Shown here: in pieces, positions 38,368-47,024 of the stretch
Position numbering within the stretch: the stretch's first letter is position 1
Layout of the letters: every line of letters begins with the position of its first letter
DNA from: JBBDWJ01 sp963824095
GTDB taxonomy: Bacteria; Acidobacteriota; Terriglobia; Bryobacterales; UBA6623
Length of the DNA stretch: 64,000 bases
Direction of reading: 5' to 3'
Assembly (NCBI GenBank): GCA_963824095.1
Contig: CAWGNS010000008.1
Location: forward strand, 558,001 to 622,000
Program-made: the position numbers and the translations under genes
Notes under the pieces: generated by a model
What the model was told of the DNA's origin: nothing
Database searches by the model: none
What the model saw: the letters and a program-made list of their open reading frames with translations, nothing else

Positions 38368-39156
38368 TCATTCCAGGTGGATCCGGCAAATGGAACCAGC
38401 GTAGGGGCTCTTGTTGTTGAGCGAACCGGGCGAGATGCCGGCGTCGCAGTAGTAAAGGTGGCCCTCCCACCAGGTCATGCCGTGCGGGTCGGGGTCGGTG
38501 CTGTCGAGTTGGATCGCCTCGAGGACCGTGCCGTCTTTGATGTCGAACTTCAAAATTCGGAAGTCGTTCGAGAACAGGCACCAGAGGTGGTCGCCGTCCC
38601 AGCCCATGCCGTGCGCGCGGTTGAGCGGCACCGGGAACGAGTGGGTCACGTGGAGGCCGGCGTCGGCCCGCAGAATCTTGTTCGGGCCGAACTGCGTGAC
38701 CCACAGCGAATCGAGCGCCCACAGCAGCCCGTGGAGGCCGCCGCCGTTGGGTGTGGGGTAGTCGTCGACCGGCTCGCCGGTCTGGATGTCGAGTTTGCAG
38801 ATGCGCCCGCCCTGGGCGACGTCGGTGGGCCGTTTGGGCCGCAACTGCGCCGTGCCGTTGGCGGCCATCCAGACGTATCCTCCGCCGGCGGCGATGCCGC
38901 TGGTGTTGGAGGAGTGCGTTTCGTATTTCGTGAGGAGCTTGCCGTTCCAGTCGACCAGGCAGGCGCGATCGGTGATCTGCTCGCCGATCCAGAGGCCGTC
39001 AGCGGTTGCCTCGAGCCCGTTGGGATTACCGTCGGGCGATTGGAACAGCGTTTCGACCTTCTGGCGGCGGCGGATAGGGTAGTTTTGGTCCGCGATTTCG
39101 GCGGCGGAAGCAGCGACGGCGGCCAATGCGGCTGCGAATACTCGACGTGTCAGCAT
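38368..39156 (-). CDS. Exported beta-propeller protein (glutamine cyclotransferase/SMP-30-like)
   Basis: 262 residues. Signal peptide MLTRRVFAAALAAVAASAAE, then repeated blades built around a Trp-Ile/Val pattern: EATADGLWIGEQITDRACLVD, AGGGYVWMAANGTAQ, WALDSLWVTQFGPNKILR, GWDGDHLWCLFSNDFRILKF, TWWEGHLYYCDAGISPG. This is the streptogramin-lyase/glutaminyl-cyclase type of propeller; catalytic activity is not certain. ATG 39156 follows GGGAGGTC. The gene lies between the FMN dehydrogenase and the tetrahaem cytochrome on one strand with short gaps. Confidence 0.75.
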   Translation of the reverse strand: MLTRRVFAAALAAVAASAAEIADQNYPIRRRQKVETLFQSPDGNPNGLEATADGLWIGEQITDRACLVDWNGKLLTKYETHSSNTSGIAAGGGYVWMAANGTAQLRPKRPTDVAQGGRICKLDIQTGEPVDDYPTPNGGGLHGLLWALDSLWVTQFGPNKILRADAGLHVTHSFPVPLNRAHGMGWDGDHLWCLFSNDFRILKFDIKDGTVLEAIQLDSTDPDPHGMTWWEGHLYYCDAGISPGSLNNKSPYAGSICRIHLE

Positions 39157-39209
39157 GTTGACCTCCCAGCGGCGCGGCGCCTGTTGGCGGAGCGCAGGCG
39201 GGCCGCCGT

Positions 39210-40397
39210 TTACCGAATCCGAACCAGCTTGCGGTCGATGTCGGAAATCTTCGCCACTCCGGCCAGCCCCATATCCAGCGCCAGCTCCGCCCGCAGCAAT
39301 TGCAGCACGCGCTCGACACCCTGCTGGCCGAAGGTCGCCAGGCCCCACAAATAGGGCCGCGCCACTCCCACCGCGGTTGCCCCCAGCGCCAGGGCTTTCA
39401 AAACGTCGGCGCCGCGCCTGAAACCGCCATCGACCAACACGGGAATCTTTCCCGCCGCCGCCTCGACGCACTCGGGGAGCGCCTCGATCGTGCCGCCCAC
39501 GTAGTCGAGCTGCCGCGCTCCGTGATTGGAAACGACCACCGCCGACATGCCCGTCTCGACTGCCTTAGCTGTGTCTTCGGCCGTCAGAATGCCCTTAAGC
39601 ACGATGGGCAGCTTGGTCAGCTCGCGAAGCTGCTGCACGGTCTCCCAGGTTGGTGTCGGAAACGGCCGGCTCGGGAACTGGCCCGTGGTCCAGGCGGCGT
39701 CGCCCTGCTGGTAGATGAGATTGCCGTTGGCGTCGCGCGGAATTCCGGACTCGCACCAGCGCCGCACGAACTTGTTGTGAATGCTGCGCTCGCGGTTGGA
39801 TACCAGCATGATGTCGACGGTGAAGCAGATCGCGCCGCAGCCCGTATCCTCGAGCCGCTCGACGAAATCGAGCATCGCTTTCTTGTTACGCAGCTCGCCG
39901 CCGGTGGTCAACTGCCACCAGTTGCCGGGCGCCTTGCCCGACGCCAGAAGCTCGTCGATTCCACCGTTGGTGACCATCAGGTGGCCCGAGGCGGCCGCCG
40001 CCTTGGCGACCTCGAGCTCGCCGTTGGGGAAGAAGCAGTTTTTGCCACCGGCCGGATCGATGAAGATCGGGGCGTTGAGCGTCTTGCCGAACAGTTGGGT
40101 GGTGATATCGATTTGATGGACGTCGTGCAGAAACCGCGGGCGCAGGATGATCTTTTCGAATCCGCGGCGATTGTCACGCAGCGCCGCTTCGTCGCTGGCC
40201 CCCTCGGCCAGGTAATCCCAGGCCACCGGGTCGAGCTTGGCCTGCGCCGCTTTCGCAAAATCGAAAGTGTTGATGAGGTCCTCGATGGGAGCCGCGTTCG
40301 CGGGCGAAGCGGCGGCGAGCAGGGCGGACTCCAGCAGCGGCGAGGCCAACAGGAACTGCCCGAAATGATGGAGAGCTTGACGGCGGCTGAGCGACAT
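39210..40397 (-). CDS. Exported FMN-dependent alpha-hydroxy acid dehydrogenase
   Basis: 395 residues of the lactate dehydrogenase / glycolate oxidase TIM-barrel family, with a Tat-like leader (SRRQALHHFGQFLLASPLL ... PANA). FMN and substrate landmarks: RGFEKIILRPRFL, APIFIDPAGGKN, LPIVLKGILTAEDTAKA (Lys), VVVSNHGARQLDY (catalytic His and the following Arg) and VLVDGGFRRGADVLKALALGA. Two active-site tyrosines of glycolate oxidase appear changed: the first (VYDYY region) reads AWDYL and the second (QLY) reads QLT. Export plus a tetrahaem cytochrome gene nearby suggests electrons go to cytochrome c rather than oxygen. Substrate unknown. Confidence 0.88.
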   Translation of the reverse strand: MSLSRRQALHHFGQFLLASPLLESALLAAASPANAAPIEDLINTFDFAKAAQAKLDPVAWDYLAEGASDEAALRDNRRGFEKIILRPRFLHDVHQIDITTQLFGKTLNAPIFIDPAGGKNCFFPNGELEVAKAAAASGHLMVTNGGIDELLASGKAPGNWWQLTTGGELRNKKAMLDFVERLEDTGCGAICFTVDIMLVSNRERSIHNKFVRRWCESGIPRDANGNLIYQQGDAAWTTGQFPSRPFPTPTWETVQQLRELTKLPIVLKGILTAEDTAKAVETGMSAVVVSNHGARQLDYVGGTIEALPECVEAAAGKIPVLVDGGFRRGADVLKALALGATAVGVARPYLWGLATFGQQGVERVLQLLRAELALDMGLAGVAKISDIDRKLVRIR

Positions 40398-40830
40398 GGC
40401 GTTGGTCCCACGGCCACCCCGCGCGGAGGGACCCGCTGGGGCGGAGCCAATGCGTGGATAGTATGACCAAGCGGGCGAGGCGGCGCAAGCGGTTAGGGGA
40501 CGGGGCGAGCAGGTGGGGCAGGGCTCCGGCCTGCCCAAGTCTGCGCGCGCCGCGCCAGGAGCCGGACGGACCGGCACGGTCGCCCGTCCTCAAGCAACAG
40601 AGCCGCTGGCGGAAGCCTGCGGGCTGAGGAGGCACGGGAGCTGGCCTGTGGCCTTTTGGCTTTGGCCTTTCAGCTTTTGGCTTTGGCCTCCGGCCTCTGA
40701 AACCGACCCCGGCTTTGGCGACAACTCCGGCGGCCCGCAGGCGTCCGCCTGCGGCTCTGTTTGTTGGGTTGTTGGGGCGGTGCTTTTTGGGGCCGTGAGG
40801 AGACAATTCGTTGCGGTTTTTTGAGGGTCT
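40398..40830. other. Intergenic region carrying an inverted-repeat element
   Basis: About 430 bp between two minus-strand genes, largely occupied by the element at 40596-40761. No coding frame supported. Confidence 0.5.
40596..40761. mobile_element. MITE/REP-doublet-like element 1 (AACAGAGCCGC ends)
   Basis: Left end AACAGAGCCGCTGGCGGAAG and right end CGCCTGCGGCTCTGTT are inverted relatives flanking about 107 bp. The interior repeats GGCCTTT/GCCTTTCAGCTTTTGGC motifs. The same ends bound elements at 42865, 45099 and 61779. No transposase is inside; a non-autonomous element or REP doublet is inferred. Confidence 0.6.
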
Positions 40831-41631
40831 CTATTTCGCGGCGTGCAACGCCACGTGCGCCAGGCCCGCCAGAACCGCCCCGGCGATCGGCCCGACGATG
40901 GGGATCCAGCTATATCCCCAATCGCTATCGCCTTTGCCGGGGATGGGCAGGATGGCATGCGCGATGCGAGGGCCCAGGTCGCGGGCCGGGTTGATCGCAT
41001 AGCCGGTGGTTCCGCCCAGGCTCAAGCCGATCGCGAATACCAGCAGCCCCACCGGCAGCGCGCCGATCGCTCCGAGCCCGATCTGGCCCGAGCTCATGCC
41101 GACGATATTCTCGCTGCCGGCGTCGAAAATCAGTTCCGGCTTGGCCATCGAAAGCACGGCGAAGACGAGCACGAAGGTGCCGACGATTTCCGAAAACAAG
41201 TTCGACACCACGCTGCGAACTTGTGGTGCGGTGCCGAAGGTGGCGAGCTTGAGGCCGGGGTCCGCGGTCAGCGCGTAGTGGTCCTTGTAGAACAGATAGA
41301 CCAGGATCGCACCCACCAGGGCCCCCGCCATTTGGGCGGCAATGAAGCCCGGCACCTGCGCCCAGGGAAACGCGCCGGCGACGGCGAGCCCGATGCTCAC
41401 CGCCGGGTTGATATGGGCGCCGCTGATGTCGCCGACGCAAAATACGGCGACGAACACGGCCATGCCCCATCCGAAGGTGATCACGATCCAGCCCCCGCCC
41501 TCCCCCTTGGTATTGCGCAGCAAGACATTGGCAACCACGCCGTTGCCCAGCAGGACCAGCAATGCGGTGCCGATGAACTCCGCGAAATAAGGACTCACAA
41601 AACCTCCGCCCGCCACAGGAAGACCCGCCAT
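40831..41631 (-). CDS. MIP family channel, aquaglyceroporin-like
   Basis: 266 residues with six helices and the two half-membrane loops of the MIP family: GAHINPAVSIGLAVAG (first NPA) and GYAINPARDLGPRIAHA (second NPA). The Asp after NPAR, together with overall length and long loops, is typical of glycerol facilitators (GlpF type) rather than water-only channels. TM segments include FAEFIGTALLVLLGNGVV, VITFGWGMAVFVAVFCVG, FSEIVGTFVLVFAVLSMA and WIPIVGPIAGAVLAGLAH. No glycerol kinase gene is nearby, so the solute is inferred. Confidence 0.9.
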   Translation of the reverse strand: MAGLPVAGGGFVSPYFAEFIGTALLVLLGNGVVANVLLRNTKGEGGGWIVITFGWGMAVFVAVFCVGDISGAHINPAVSIGLAVAGAFPWAQVPGFIAAQMAGALVGAILVYLFYKDHYALTADPGLKLATFGTAPQVRSVVSNLFSEIVGTFVLVFAVLSMAKPELIFDAGSENIVGMSSGQIGLGAIGALPVGLLVFAIGLSLGGTTGYAINPARDLGPRIAHAILPIPGKGDSDWGYSWIPIVGPIAGAVLAGLAHVALHAAK

Positions 41632-41797
41632 TCTAGCAGCCCCCGCGGCCCAACGCCGACGGGCTCCTGTTCCGGTGCGTCGGCGGCGGCCAGTGCTCGA
41701 TCGCGTAGCGACGGTCGCAGCAAAATTCCGGGCGCCCGCTCGCCCCGCGAACCCAAGCCGCTACACTGTGGTGAACCGGCGCAAAGGAGCGCCCAAC

Positions 41798-42820
41798 ATG
41801 AGCAAGACCATGCCCGCCGTTGTCTTCCGCGGCGAGGGCCGCTGGAGCGTCGAACAGACTCCGCGCCCGATGCTGGAATCCGACGACGACGTGCTTCTTG
41901 AAGTCGACCGGGCGGGGATCTGCGGCACCGACCTGCACATTCTAGCGACGCCGCCGGGCCACCCCGCGACGCCGGGATCGATCCTCGGACACGAGTATGT
42001 CGCGACGGTGTCGGAAATCGGGTCGAACGTGCGGCAGCTCGAGCCCGGCGACCGGGTTGTGGTCGACCCCAACATCACCTGCGGATACTGCGCCGCTTGC
42101 CGCCAGGGCCGCAGCAATGGCTGCGAGAACATGACCACGCTCGGCATCTTCCGCCACGGGGGACTCGCCAGGCTCAACATCGCCCCGGCGAAAGCGCTCC
42201 ATAAGATCAGCCGCGATGTGGAGCCCGAGCGGGCCGCGCTCGCCGAGCCGCTCTCGTGCGTGCTGCACGCTTTCGAGAAGACGTCGTTTTTGGCGGGCGA
42301 AAGCGTGGCGATTCTGGGCGGGGGCCCGATCGGCATGCTGTTCCTGCTGCTGTTCCGCAGCGCGGGGGCGCGCGCGGTTTACGTGATCGAGCCGGGCGCC
42401 GCGCGCCGCAAGATGGCCGAGGCGTGCGGGGCCGACGCCGCGCTCGACCCCCGCGAGACCGACTTAAACGCCGCGATCGGGCATGGCTCGGGCGAAGGCG
42501 TCGATCTGGTGGTCGACGCGGTCGGACGCTGCCTCGCCGAGGCCACCGGGCTGGTGAAATCGGGAGGCCGCATCCTGCTGTTCGGCATGGATCAGAAGGC
42601 GGCGCCGGTGACCCGCCAATACGACATCACGCGCCGCGAGATCACTGTCATCGGGTCATTCATCCAACGCACGGCTTTCCCCAAGGTTGTGCGCTTGCTG
42701 GAATCGGGGCGGCTGCCGGTGGAGAAACTGATTACGCACCGGCTTCCGTTATCGGGATTCGGACAGGCGCTCGAGCTGCTGGGCCAGGGCCAGGCGGTCA
42801 AGGTTGTTCTGGAGCCGTGA
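41798..42820 (+). CDS. Zinc-dependent alcohol/sorbitol-type dehydrogenase (MDR family)
   Basis: 340 residues. Catalytic zinc site: DRAGICGTDLHI (Cys) and GSILGHEYVATV (His-Glu). Structural zinc lobe: CGYCAACRQGRSNGC with four Cys. Rossmann fold: ESVAILGGGPIGMLFLLLFRSAGA, then VYVIEPGAARRKMAEACGADAALD; the Glu at the end of the second strand prefers NAD. ATG 41798 follows AAAGGAG. The pattern fits threonine/sorbitol dehydrogenase-like enzymes; the substrate cannot be fixed. Confidence 0.9.
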   Translation: MSKTMPAVVFRGEGRWSVEQTPRPMLESDDDVLLEVDRAGICGTDLHILATPPGHPATPGSILGHEYVATVSEIGSNVRQLEPGDRVVVDPNITCGYCAACRQGRSNGCENMTTLGIFRHGGLARLNIAPAKALHKISRDVEPERAALAEPLSCVLHAFEKTSFLAGESVAILGGGPIGMLFLLLFRSAGARAVYVIEPGAARRKMAEACGADAALDPRETDLNAAIGHGSGEGVDLVVDAVGRCLAEATGLVKSGGRILLFGMDQKAAPVTRQYDITRREITVIGSFIQRTAFPKVVRLLESGRLPVEKLITHRLPLSGFGQALELLGQGQAVKVVLEP

Positions 42821-42864
42821 CGAGGATGGGGGCCGGCGGCTACCCGGGGCGGCAACCCAGGCAT

Positions 42865-43195
42865 CAGAGCCGCGGGCGGAAGCCTGCGGGCCGAGTCGCC
42901 GGGCTACGCGGGGGTGAAGGCAGGAATTTGCGCGAGGCCGCGGGCTGTGTGGGGCGAGGCGCTTCGGCATATAGCCGTGGCTGGTGCCCCCGGCTGTCGT
43001 GCGGCTTCGGCCCGCCGGCTTACCAGGCTGCGGAAAAACTCCAGTCTGGCCCGGCAGTGGTGCTTCACGGGGACAGTCACCGCGTTTCGCACCTCGATTT
43101 TTCAGAGGTTTACGGGATTCGCAGGGTGCGAAACACGGTGACTGTCCCCCTCCGGCAGACTTTTTCCGCAGCCTGCTACGCCTGCGGCTCTGTTT
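42865..43195. mobile_element. MITE/REP-doublet-like element 2 with internal hairpin
   Basis: Left end CAGAGCCGCGGGCGGAAGCC, right end GCCTGCGGCTCTGTT. Inside is a second inverted pair, GGCTGCGGAAAAA (43027) with TTTTTCCGCAGCC (43161). Inside that is the 25-bp near-perfect inverted repeat at 43069-43149. This nested arrangement could fold into one long cruciform. No gene inside. Confidence 0.6.
43069..43149. repeat. 25-bp inverted repeat with GGGGACAGTCACC arms
   Basis: Positions 43069-43093 and 43125-43149 are reverse complements except for one base, separated by 31 bp. The outer part of the arm is GGGGACAGTCACC, then GTTTCGCACC. I associate GGGGACAGTCACC motifs with REP sequences acted on by Y1-type (RAYT) transposases; that link is from memory and no such transposase is in the window. 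Confidence 0.7.
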
Positions 43196-43234
43196 TTTGG
43201 GATAGCGGCTCTGTTGCTTATCCCAGCCCGGGCA

Positions 43235-43256
43235 GCACAGACAGGATTGTCTGTGC
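43235..43256. repeat. Hairpin, GCACAGACA arms with 4-nt loop
   Basis: Arms GCACAGACA and TGTCTGTGC with loop GGAT. Compared with 9467-9488 (GGACAGACA / TGTCTGTCC) both arms differ by one base in a way that keeps pairing. Confidence 0.75.
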
Positions 43257-43383
43257 CACGTCCGCTTGACCCCCAACGCGGCGGTATAGGATCGTGAATG
43301 GAGCGGGGGGGCTGGCTCAGCGGCCGGTATATGACCTCTCATTCCCGCCGGCCAAGCCTGCTTTCCACAACCTGGCCCGATGA

Positions 43384-43995
43384 GTGCCGAACAACCTGGA
43401 CCCACGAGTGCCCACTGAAACCAAACCATCCTCGCACCGCCCCATTAGCGGCCCCGACGACCCGCTGACGCTCGAAGTCCCGCGCTGCGAAAAAGGCATC
43501 GGCCCGGTGATTCTGGCGCCCGATTCACCCGATCTGATCGCCGGCGTCGCAGTCACGCCGTATCGCCTCTGGCCCGACGACCGCGGCTATTTTCTGGAGG
43601 TCGCGCGGCTCGGCCAGGGCGCCATCGCCGGCTTCGACCCGCAGCAGACCCAGGTCTCGGCCGCTTTGAGTTACCCGGGCACAATCAAGGCGTTCCACTA
43701 CCATCTCTGGCAAACCGATTTCTGGGTCCCCAGCAAGGGCATGTTCCAGGTCGCGCTGGTCGATCTGCGGAAAGACTCCGCCACCTTCGGCCTGCGCAAT
43801 ACGTTCTACGTCGGCGCGCTGCGGCCCTGGCAATTGCTGGTTCCGCCGGGCATCGGCCACGGTTATAAGGTGATCGGGCAAGACGCCGGGCTGCTGGTTT
43901 ACATCACCAACCGGCTCTACAATCCCAAGGACGAGGGCCGGCTGGCGCACGACGACGCGGGTATTCACTACGACTGGGAGACCCAGTACAAATGA
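43384..43995 (+). CDS. dTDP-4-dehydrorhamnose 3,5-epimerase-like cupin protein
   Basis: 203 residues. After a polar N-terminal extension the RmlC-like cupin core is seen: PYRLWPDDRGYFLEVARLGQG, AALSYPGTIKAFHYHLWQTDFW, MFQVALVDLRKDS, FYVGALRPWQLLVPPGIGHGY and LLVYITNRLYNPKDEGR. The His-containing FHYHLWQTDFW replaces the usual RGLHYQ-type catalytic segment, so activity may differ from classical RmlC. The GTG start at 43384 is uncertain; another GTG lies at 43408. Overlaps the next gene by four bases (ATGA), so the pair is an operon for activated deoxysugar synthesis. Confidence 0.75.
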   Translation: MPNNLDPRVPTETKPSSHRPISGPDDPLTLEVPRCEKGIGPVILAPDSPDLIAGVAVTPYRLWPDDRGYFLEVARLGQGAIAGFDPQQTQVSAALSYPGTIKAFHYHLWQTDFWVPSKGMFQVALVDLRKDSATFGLRNTFYVGALRPWQLLVPPGIGHGYKVIGQDAGLLVYITNRLYNPKDEGRLAHDDAGIHYDWETQYK

Positions 43996-45035
43996 AGCTG
44001 CTCGTGACCGGGGGCGCCGGCTTCATCGGCTCGGCCTTCCTGCGCCAGGCGCTGTCTGGGCCGCAAACACCTGCCACCCAAATTCTCAACTTTGACGCGT
44101 TGACTTACGCCGGCAACCTCGAAAACCTGGCGCCGGTGGCCGCCGACGCGCGCTACCGCTTCGTCAGGGCCAACATCTGCGACGCGGATGCGGTCGAGGC
44201 GGCGTTCCAGGAATTTCAGCCCGACTCGGTCGTCCACTTCGCCGCCGAGTCGCATGTCGACCGCAGCATCCTGTCGCCCAAGCCCGTCATCGACACGAAT
44301 TTCGTGGGCACTTTCGTGCTGCTCGAGGCGGCCCGCCGCCACGGCGTGCGGCGGTTCGTGCACGTCTCGACCGACGAGGTGTATGGCAGCATCGATGCGC
44401 CGCACGAAGCCGACGAAAGCTACCCGCTGCGCCCCAGCAGCCCCTACTCGGCGTCCAAGGCGGGTTCGGATCTGCTGGCGCTTTCCTATTTCACGACCTA
44501 CAAGCTGCCGGTGGTGGTGACCCGCGCGTCGAACAACTACGGGCCTTACCAGTTCCCCGAGAAATTGATTCCGCTGATGATCTCGAACGCGCTCGAGGAA
44601 AAGCTGCTGCCGATCTACGGCGACGGCCTGCAGGAGCGCGACTGGCTCCACGTCGACGACCACTGCCGCGCGATCGCGGCCGTGCTCGATAAGGGACGCC
44701 CCGGCGAGGTCTATAACATCGGCGGCAGCCGCGCCCTGCCCAACCGCGACGTGGTACGCATGATTCTCGACGCCACCGGCCGGCCCGAGAGCCTGATGAC
44801 GCCCGTCGAGGATCGCCCCGGGCACGACCGCCGCTACGCGATCACCACCGAGAAAGTCGAGCGGGAAACCGGCTGGAGCCCGCAAGTGAAGTTTGAAACG
44901 GGGCTGGCCGAGACGGTCCGCTGGTATCAAGGGAACGGCGCCTGGATCGCGCGCGTTCGCAGCGGGGAATACCGTCAATACTATGAGCAGAATTATTCGC
45001 GGCGCGAGGCAGAGCTGAAGCGGCTGGTGAAGTAG
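43992..45035 (+). CDS. rfbB: dTDP-glucose 4,6-dehydratase
   Basis: 347-residue extended SDR enzyme converting dTDP-glucose to dTDP-4-keto-6-deoxyglucose. NAD-binding LLVTGGAGFIGSAFLRQ at the start, then NFDALTYAGNLENL (the family's DALTYAGN), VVHFAAESHVDRSI, HVSTDEVYGSI (catalytic T-D-E), YSASKAGSDLLAL (Tyr-x-x-x-Lys), TRASNNYGPYQFPEKLIPLM and the substrate-binding ERDWLHVDDHCRAI. Length and motif order are standard. Translationally coupled to the preceding epimerase-like gene. It supplies deoxysugars such as rhamnose for envelope polysaccharide; the thymidylyltransferase and reductase are not in this window. Confidence 0.95.
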   Translation: MKLLVTGGAGFIGSAFLRQALSGPQTPATQILNFDALTYAGNLENLAPVAADARYRFVRANICDADAVEAAFQEFQPDSVVHFAAESHVDRSILSPKPVIDTNFVGTFVLLEAARRHGVRRFVHVSTDEVYGSIDAPHEADESYPLRPSSPYSASKAGSDLLALSYFTTYKLPVVVTRASNNYGPYQFPEKLIPLMISNALEEKLLPIYGDGLQERDWLHVDDHCRAIAAVLDKGRPGEVYNIGGSRALPNRDVVRMILDATGRPESLMTPVEDRPGHDRRYAITTEKVERETGWSPQVKFETGLAETVRWYQGNGAWIARVRSGEYRQYYEQNYSRREAELKRLVK

Positions 45036-45098
45036 GGGATGCTCAACGGATTGGCGAAAGAGTAACCCGTCGGCGAGCAGTATTTCTCGAAGTGAAGG

Positions 45099-45227
45099 AA
45101 CAGAGCCGCACCCGGAAGGGTGCGGGCCCCCGGACTCAGTAGCGCAGCCGGCGCCGGCAAAGACTTCGCTGCTCACGATCCGGCATCGTGCCACTGCGGC
45201 CCGCAGGCTTCCGCCAGCGGCTCTGTT
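45099..45227. mobile_element. MITE/REP-doublet-like element 3
   Basis: Left end AACAGAGCCGCACCCGGAAG and right end TTCCGCCAGCGGCTCTGTT are inverted relatives 129 bp apart, outer edge to outer edge. It lies between the converging rfbB gene and the SpoIIE phosphatase gene and might also serve as a bidirectional terminator. Confidence 0.6.
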
Positions 45228-45305
45228 TTCGTGCTTCGCGGCGCCGGTGGTTGTATCCCTGCGGGAGCTGGTGGCGATTCGTGGGACTTCGTTGTAATTG
45301 GGCGG

Positions 45306-47006
45306 CTAGCTTGCGGCGCCTTGGAAGCCTAGGACGAGCAGGGTCAAATCGTCTTTCTGGGTTGCCTCGCCGACGAAGTGGATCACGGCGGCGTGCAGGG
45401 CTTCGAACAGCCCGGCGGCGCTTTCTTTGGCGTGATCTTGCACAACCTGCTTGATACGCTCCTCGCCGAACTGCTCGTTCTCCCAGTTGGTGGCCTCCGA
45501 CACGCCGTCGCTGTAGATCACCACGCGGTCGCCGGACTCGAGCCGCATCTCGCTCGCCGAAAGGTCCGCCTCGGCGATCACGCCCAGCGGCAGCGTCGTC
45601 GGCTCGAGCGTCTCGATGCCGCCGGCGGCGCGCACGACGATCGCCGGGCAATGGCCCGCGTTGATCCAGCGCGTGGCGCCGTCGCGCTCCACTACACACC
45701 AGAACACGGTGGCGAAGCGCGCGTTGCGCGAGCGGTCGAGAATGTAGCGGTTGAGGCGCGCCACCCCCGCCGACAGGTCGGTCGTCGAGCCGTAAATCGA
45801 AAAGAAGGCTCCCTGCAGCAGCGAAGTCAGCAGCGCCGCCGACACGCCCTTGCCCGATACATCGGCCAGCACCGCGCCCCAGCGGTCGGGCGTGATCTCG
45901 ATGACGTCGAAATAGTCGCCGCCCACCTCGAAACACGATTCGCTCTTGCCCGAGGCGACGAACCAACCCTGGTTCGGCAGGGAGGGCGGCAGCAGCGCCT
46001 GCTGGATCTCGCGCGCGATCCGCAGCTCCTGTTCCAACTGCTGCTTCTCGCGCTGCTGGGCCAACAGCCGCGCGTTCTCGATCAACGTCGAGATCTCGAT
46101 CGCCAACGACTGCAACAGGTCCTGCTTGCCCCCGGAAAGCTCCGTGGGGCCTTCCTTGGAGTCCATATAGAGCACGCCCAAGGTATCGTCCTTGGAGGAG
46201 AGCATGCTGGTTTCGTGCTCCAGCCCGATGCGAATGCGCACCAGCGGGACGCACACCACGCTGCGCAGCTCGAGCGCCAGCACCGTCTCGCTGGTGTCGG
46301 CCGAACCCTCGCCCATCGACGGGTCGATGGTCATCGTGAGCAGGTCGCGGCGGCGCAGCAGCGCGGTCTGGATGATGCCGCGGGGAACGCGCAGCTCGTC
46401 GGCTTCGAGAGTGCGCCCGTTGCGGTCGCGCGCCACACGCACTTCCAGATCGCCGGCGTCGTTGCGCAGCATCAGAAAACCGCGCTCGGCCCCGGTCACC
46501 GCGAGGCCTGCGTCCACCGCCGCTGCTAGCACGTCGTCGATCGAATTCGAGGACTCCAGCGCCCGCGCCACCTCGAGCACGGCGCTGAGCCGGCCCAGGT
46601 TCGCCGTCCCCTGGCGCATCTCGGCCACCTTGCGCATCAGGGGCGCCGCATAGCCGCGCTCCTTGCCAACGACCAGGTAATACGAATCCTGAATGCCGAA
46701 CTCGATGCGGTCGCCGGGCTTGAGCTCCACCCGCTTGATTTTGTTGTTGTTGACGAACAGGCCGTGCCGGCTGTCGCGGTCTTCGAGGAAGTATTTGCGG
46801 TCTTCGAGCAGAATCTGGGCGTGGGTGCGCGAGATGCGGTTTTCGCGCAGCGAAAGATCGCACTCGGCCAGCCGCCCGATCTGGAACGGACTGCGCGTCA
46901 CCTGCACTTCGCGGCGCTGCCCGGAGGGCTCAACCACGGTGAGAACAAGCGGACTGACGGGGCCTGTCCCGCTCACAGGCCTCCTGACGGGATCGTCGAC
47001 CGGCAT
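45306..47006 (-). CDS. FHA-GAF-SpoIIE phosphatase (RsbU-like)
   Basis: 566 residues. FHA domain (about 20-115): FQIGRLAECDLSLRENRISRTHAQI and DSRHGLFVNNNKI. GAF domain (about 150-320): SIDDVLAAAVDAGLAVTGAERGFLML and LGVLYMDSKEGPTEL. A coiled-coil linker (QQREKQQLEQELRIAREIQQALLP) leads to a SpoIIE/PP2C-like catalytic domain (345-560) with VGGDYFDVIEI, GAVLADVSGKGVSAALL, YSDGVSEATN and KDDLTLLVLG, which retain the metal-binding aspartates. It probably dephosphorylates an anti-sigma-factor antagonist or similar protein in response to a ligand and phospho-signal. Starts 18 bp after the double-Fur gene on the same strand, so the two are likely co-transcribed. Confidence 0.92.
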   Translation of the reverse strand: MPVDDPVRRPVSGTGPVSPLVLTVVEPSGQRREVQVTRSPFQIGRLAECDLSLRENRISRTHAQILLEDRKYFLEDRDSRHGLFVNNNKIKRVELKPGDRIEFGIQDSYYLVVGKERGYAAPLMRKVAEMRQGTANLGRLSAVLEVARALESSNSIDDVLAAAVDAGLAVTGAERGFLMLRNDAGDLEVRVARDRNGRTLEADELRVPRGIIQTALLRRRDLLTMTIDPSMGEGSADTSETVLALELRSVVCVPLVRIRIGLEHETSMLSSKDDTLGVLYMDSKEGPTELSGGKQDLLQSLAIEISTLIENARLLAQQREKQQLEQELRIAREIQQALLPPSLPNQGWFVASGKSESCFEVGGDYFDVIEITPDRWGAVLADVSGKGVSAALLTSLLQGAFFSIYGSTTDLSAGVARLNRYILDRSRNARFATVFWCVVERDGATRWINAGHCPAIVVRAAGGIETLEPTTLPLGVIAEADLSASEMRLESGDRVVIYSDGVSEATNWENEQFGEERIKQVVQDHAKESAAGLFEALHAAVIHFVGEATQKDDLTLLVLGFQGAAS

Positions 47007-47024
47007 GAAAACAACAGGAAGAGT

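Larger units (their letters stand above)
42821..43383. other. Repeat-rich intergenic region
   Basis: About 560 bp, nearly all taken up by the paired element 42865-43195, its internal hairpin, and a further hairpin at 43235-43256. Confidence 0.55.
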
